Origin: Coffea arabica
Lineage: Eukaryota > Streptophyta > Magnoliopsida > Gentianales > Rubiaceae
Reading direction: 5' to 3'
Assembly: GCF_036785885.1 (NCBI RefSeq)
Contig: NC_092317.1
Location: forward strand, 5,644,501-5,708,500
Length of the DNA stretch: 64,000 nt
In this document: positions 61,797 through 64,000 of the stretch, in pieces
Position numbering within the stretch: position 1 is the stretch's first letter
Layout of the letters: each line of letters starts with the position of its first letter
The notes under the pieces: model-generated
Told to the model about the DNA's origin: nothing
The model's input: only the letters and a program-made list of their open reading frames with translations
Databases searched by the model: none
Program-made: the position numbers and the translations under genes

Positions 61797-62416
61797 AGCT
61801 ATGAGAAGCCCTCTTAGATAAATGATCCGTGACATGATTAGCTCCCGGAAACAATGTGAAATTGATATAAATGCTTGGGAGAGTTGCCGTTGCTCCTCCA
61901 TCTCCAACAATATGGATATGACAACTTGCTAAGCAGAGTGTTAACCAAAGCGAGTCAAGCTGTATGTGGAACCTGCTATAAGTTCTGTTCAAACATTGAT
62001 GTACACAAAACAACACAGCCTTGATCAATTTCCTGATATATGTACAGGAAGTGATCAGCTCAATTATCTCAAAAACCAACATAAACTTCCACCTACAAGC
62101 CTTGTGAAATTTCTGATCAAGTTAATATATTTCTAGATGCTTATCCAACCATAAATTCCTTAATAAGGAAAAGTCAAACACTTTAAGCATACAATTTACA
62201 ATCACTTGCTTCAAACACCAGAAAATTCATGACAGCTATAAGAAATAAACTCTTCAATTTGGTTCAAGAATTTTGGATTGGACTGGCGTCCATGATGTAC
62301 CAAGATCATTTTAACCCCTGTTGCTAAGGTAACATAAAGCAAGGCATTCTGCAATAATTTAACTAGGTGGCAGAATTAAAAGGCTAACTACGCAAGTGAG
62401 ACCAAAAATGAATAGA

Positions 62417-62512
62417 ATGCTAAGAAGTCCAAGAGGTTAAGTTCGTTTCTAGCATATTCTCCATATGCTAAGAAGTCCTAGAGGTTAAGTTGGTTTCTAG
62501 AATATTCTCCAT
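62417..62512. repeat. 48-bp tandem duplication
   Basis: Two adjacent 48-bp units (62417-62464 and 62465-62512) share ATGCTAAGAAGTCC, AGAGGTTAAGTT and ATATTCTCCAT, with three or so differences. It is noncoding and probably a recent slippage or repair event. Confidence 0.85.
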
Positions 62513-64000
62513 ATGCCATCGTCAACAACTAGAAATTATGCCACTGTTTCTTTTGCTTTTTAGAAACTAATATGCCATTGTCAAACTCAAACTTCACGGC
62601 ATTAGAATTTCTTCAAAAAAGTGACCCTTATACAGGTTGTATGCCCCAATCCCCAACTCTTGCTTCTACCAAGCTTGCAATTTTTTCCATGGCTGATTGT
62701 ATGAACAGACTTAAAAAATAAAAATAAAAACAGAGGAGTTGTACAGTCCGGAATGGGTATATTCATTCTAGCTCCTCAACCAAGAAAAATTCACAGTTGC
62801 CCTCACAATTAACTAAGATTGGGATCAAAACTTCCATGCATTCATAAGCCTACATGCAAGTACAAAATATTTAGTTTCTTCAAAATCTAATCATATTAGA
62901 TGGACCCTACTGACTATACTCAATTATCAGATTTAAGATGGAAGAAGGTTGAATGTTGCAGAAAGAAAGACCACTGTGCCAGCAGTGTGTCTTGAAATAG
63001 CAAATGGACTGGGTGCCTCAAGGTTTCTAGCCATGCAAAACAGTTATTTAGGTGTATCACCTAAGCGAGCCTCATTATGCAAATGTTGATGATCTAGAAT
63101 TGTTAACAGTGATAACTCAGAATTGTAAGACTAGATATATGGTGCAAGGACCTACAGGTTTTTCCTGCATCTCAAAACTATACATAGTTTCTCAATAAGA
63201 AGCAAAACTTCAAAACAAGTAGCTAATACATACCACTACTTAAAAAGGAAAAACAAATTGCATCGTTTAATAGTAAGTAGCTAATAGCAGTTTTTTTTGT
63301 TGGGGGGAGGGGGGGGGGGGGGAGGGGGTTACAAAAGCATGAACTAGAACCTGAAAACCTTACTGGTCTGGTAGCATTACAACCCATCAAGGTACTGAAG
63401 AAACAGCAATACAACAAAACTAAAAGATGGACAACTTAACTTAGCCACTAGAATGCCACAAACAGACTATTCACTAAGAGAATCCTAATTGATTCAGCAT
63501 ATTTTAAGCATTAACCGTATATTAAGCAGCCAGCTAGTAAACTTTCAAAATTGCCAAGTTATAAATAGCAATGCCAATACCGTGGATGCTAATTACGAAA
63601 TCCAACTTACTGGTATCAGGCAAAAATGCCAAATGGCTGGTCACATGAACACTAGAACCAAGTCAAAGTTATCGGTAACTCAAAAGAAAATGATGCAGGA
63701 CTAGCTGTGAAGTTATATGCAAATACCACTAATTTTATCTACATCTGTCTCTGTGGTTTTCTTTCTGCATTTTACTCTGGCTCTGGGGTGCAGTGGGTCA
63801 TTTGACCCAAGGATTTCCCCTCCCAGAAGATATTTCCTCAGCCTCGACAGAAAAAAATGGAAAAAGCAGCACAACCCACATGATATTTACATCCAAATTT
63901 GACATCAAATCTGAACTTTACATCGGATTAAAGTATTAAATAAATATAAAACGCATAAAAATCAGGCTTTGCAACAAAAGTTCATACCTTTTATGCTGTT

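Larger units (their letters stand above)
59786..64000. other. Distal region without a supported gene
   Basis: These 4.2 kb hold the upstream region of the ASPG1-like gene, a hairpin cluster, a (CT)n microsatellite at 61121-61146, a truncated LINE, a 48-bp tandem duplication at 62417-62512 and a G-rich run at 63302-63328. Minus-strand sequence at the very end (AGCATAAAAG then GTATGAAC) could be an exon-donor junction of a gene entering from beyond 64000, but this is not provable here. Confidence 0.5.

Noticed and set aside
61795-62082. Minus-strand open frame beyond the LINE, first taken as more of its ORF2
   Set aside because: The 12-bp target-site duplication ends the LINE at 61796, and the sequence beyond 61808 does not match L1 protein; it is flanking DNA.
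63960-64000. Possible exon and splice donor on the minus strand at the window end
   Set aside because: Too little sequence to show coding; AG/GT occurs often by chance.

Overview
The window is nuclear DNA of a flowering plant. The genes are rich in GT-AG introns with AT-rich interiors, the spliced proteins read as typical eudicot orthologues, there is a plant tRNA-Asp, and two plant-type U1 snRNA genes carry the plant upstream sequence element (TCCCACATCG). Small MITE families built around CACTGACAGTG and TTTGGATTG look like those of asterids (possibly Rubiaceae), but this species-level guess is weak. No bacterial, viral or organellar segment was found.

Layout: (1) 1005-6549, minus, a membrane-anchored aspartic protease like Arabidopsis APCB1 (9 exons, 568 aa). 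(2) 7888-23934, plus, the DENN-WD40 protein SCD1 (31 exons, 1209 aa), divergent from the protease. (3) 24957-27608, minus, a PLAC8/plant cadmium resistance (PCR) protein with a long repetitive Pro/Gln N-terminus (4 exons, 381 aa). (4) 30602-31959, plus, a second, short PLAC8/PCR protein (4 exons, 171 aa). (5) 33793-44192, plus, the Golgi coiled-coil protein CASP (19 exons, 684 aa). (6) 45136-45207, plus, tRNA-Asp(GTC). (7) 45506-47876, plus, an organelle-type peptidyl-tRNA hydrolase (8 exons, 286 aa). (8) 49413-49576 and 55138-55301, plus, two U1 snRNA genes. (9) 50254-52373, minus, an F-box/leucine-rich protein between the U1 genes (5 coding exons, 530 aa, plus an upstream 5'-UTR exon). (10) 58222-59700, minus, an intronless secreted aspartic protease like ASPG1 (492 aa). 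(11) 59.8-64 kb, no supported gene: a truncated LINE with target-site duplication, a cluster of hairpins and simple repeats.

Every multi-exon model was assembled by hand from splice sites, and each gives a total coding length divisible by three, which supports the models independently of homology.

The most informative point is gene order. As I remember the Arabidopsis genome, PLAC8 - SCD1 - APCB1 are neighbours at At1g49030-At1g49050, and PLAC8 - CASP - ASPG1 are neighbours at At3g18470-At3g18490. Here both sets lie side by side, as expected for an ancestral block that was duplicated and then fractionated in Arabidopsis.

The genes do not form one pathway. Several act in the secretory system (SCD1, CASP, the two proteases) and the rest are housekeeping RNA or protein functions. 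I found no convincing undescribed system. The items most worth a second look are the two-block synteny, the paired U1 genes, the repeat-bearing PCR protein, the hairpin cluster at 60.4-60.55 kb, and cleanly bounded SINE, LINE and MITE insertions.
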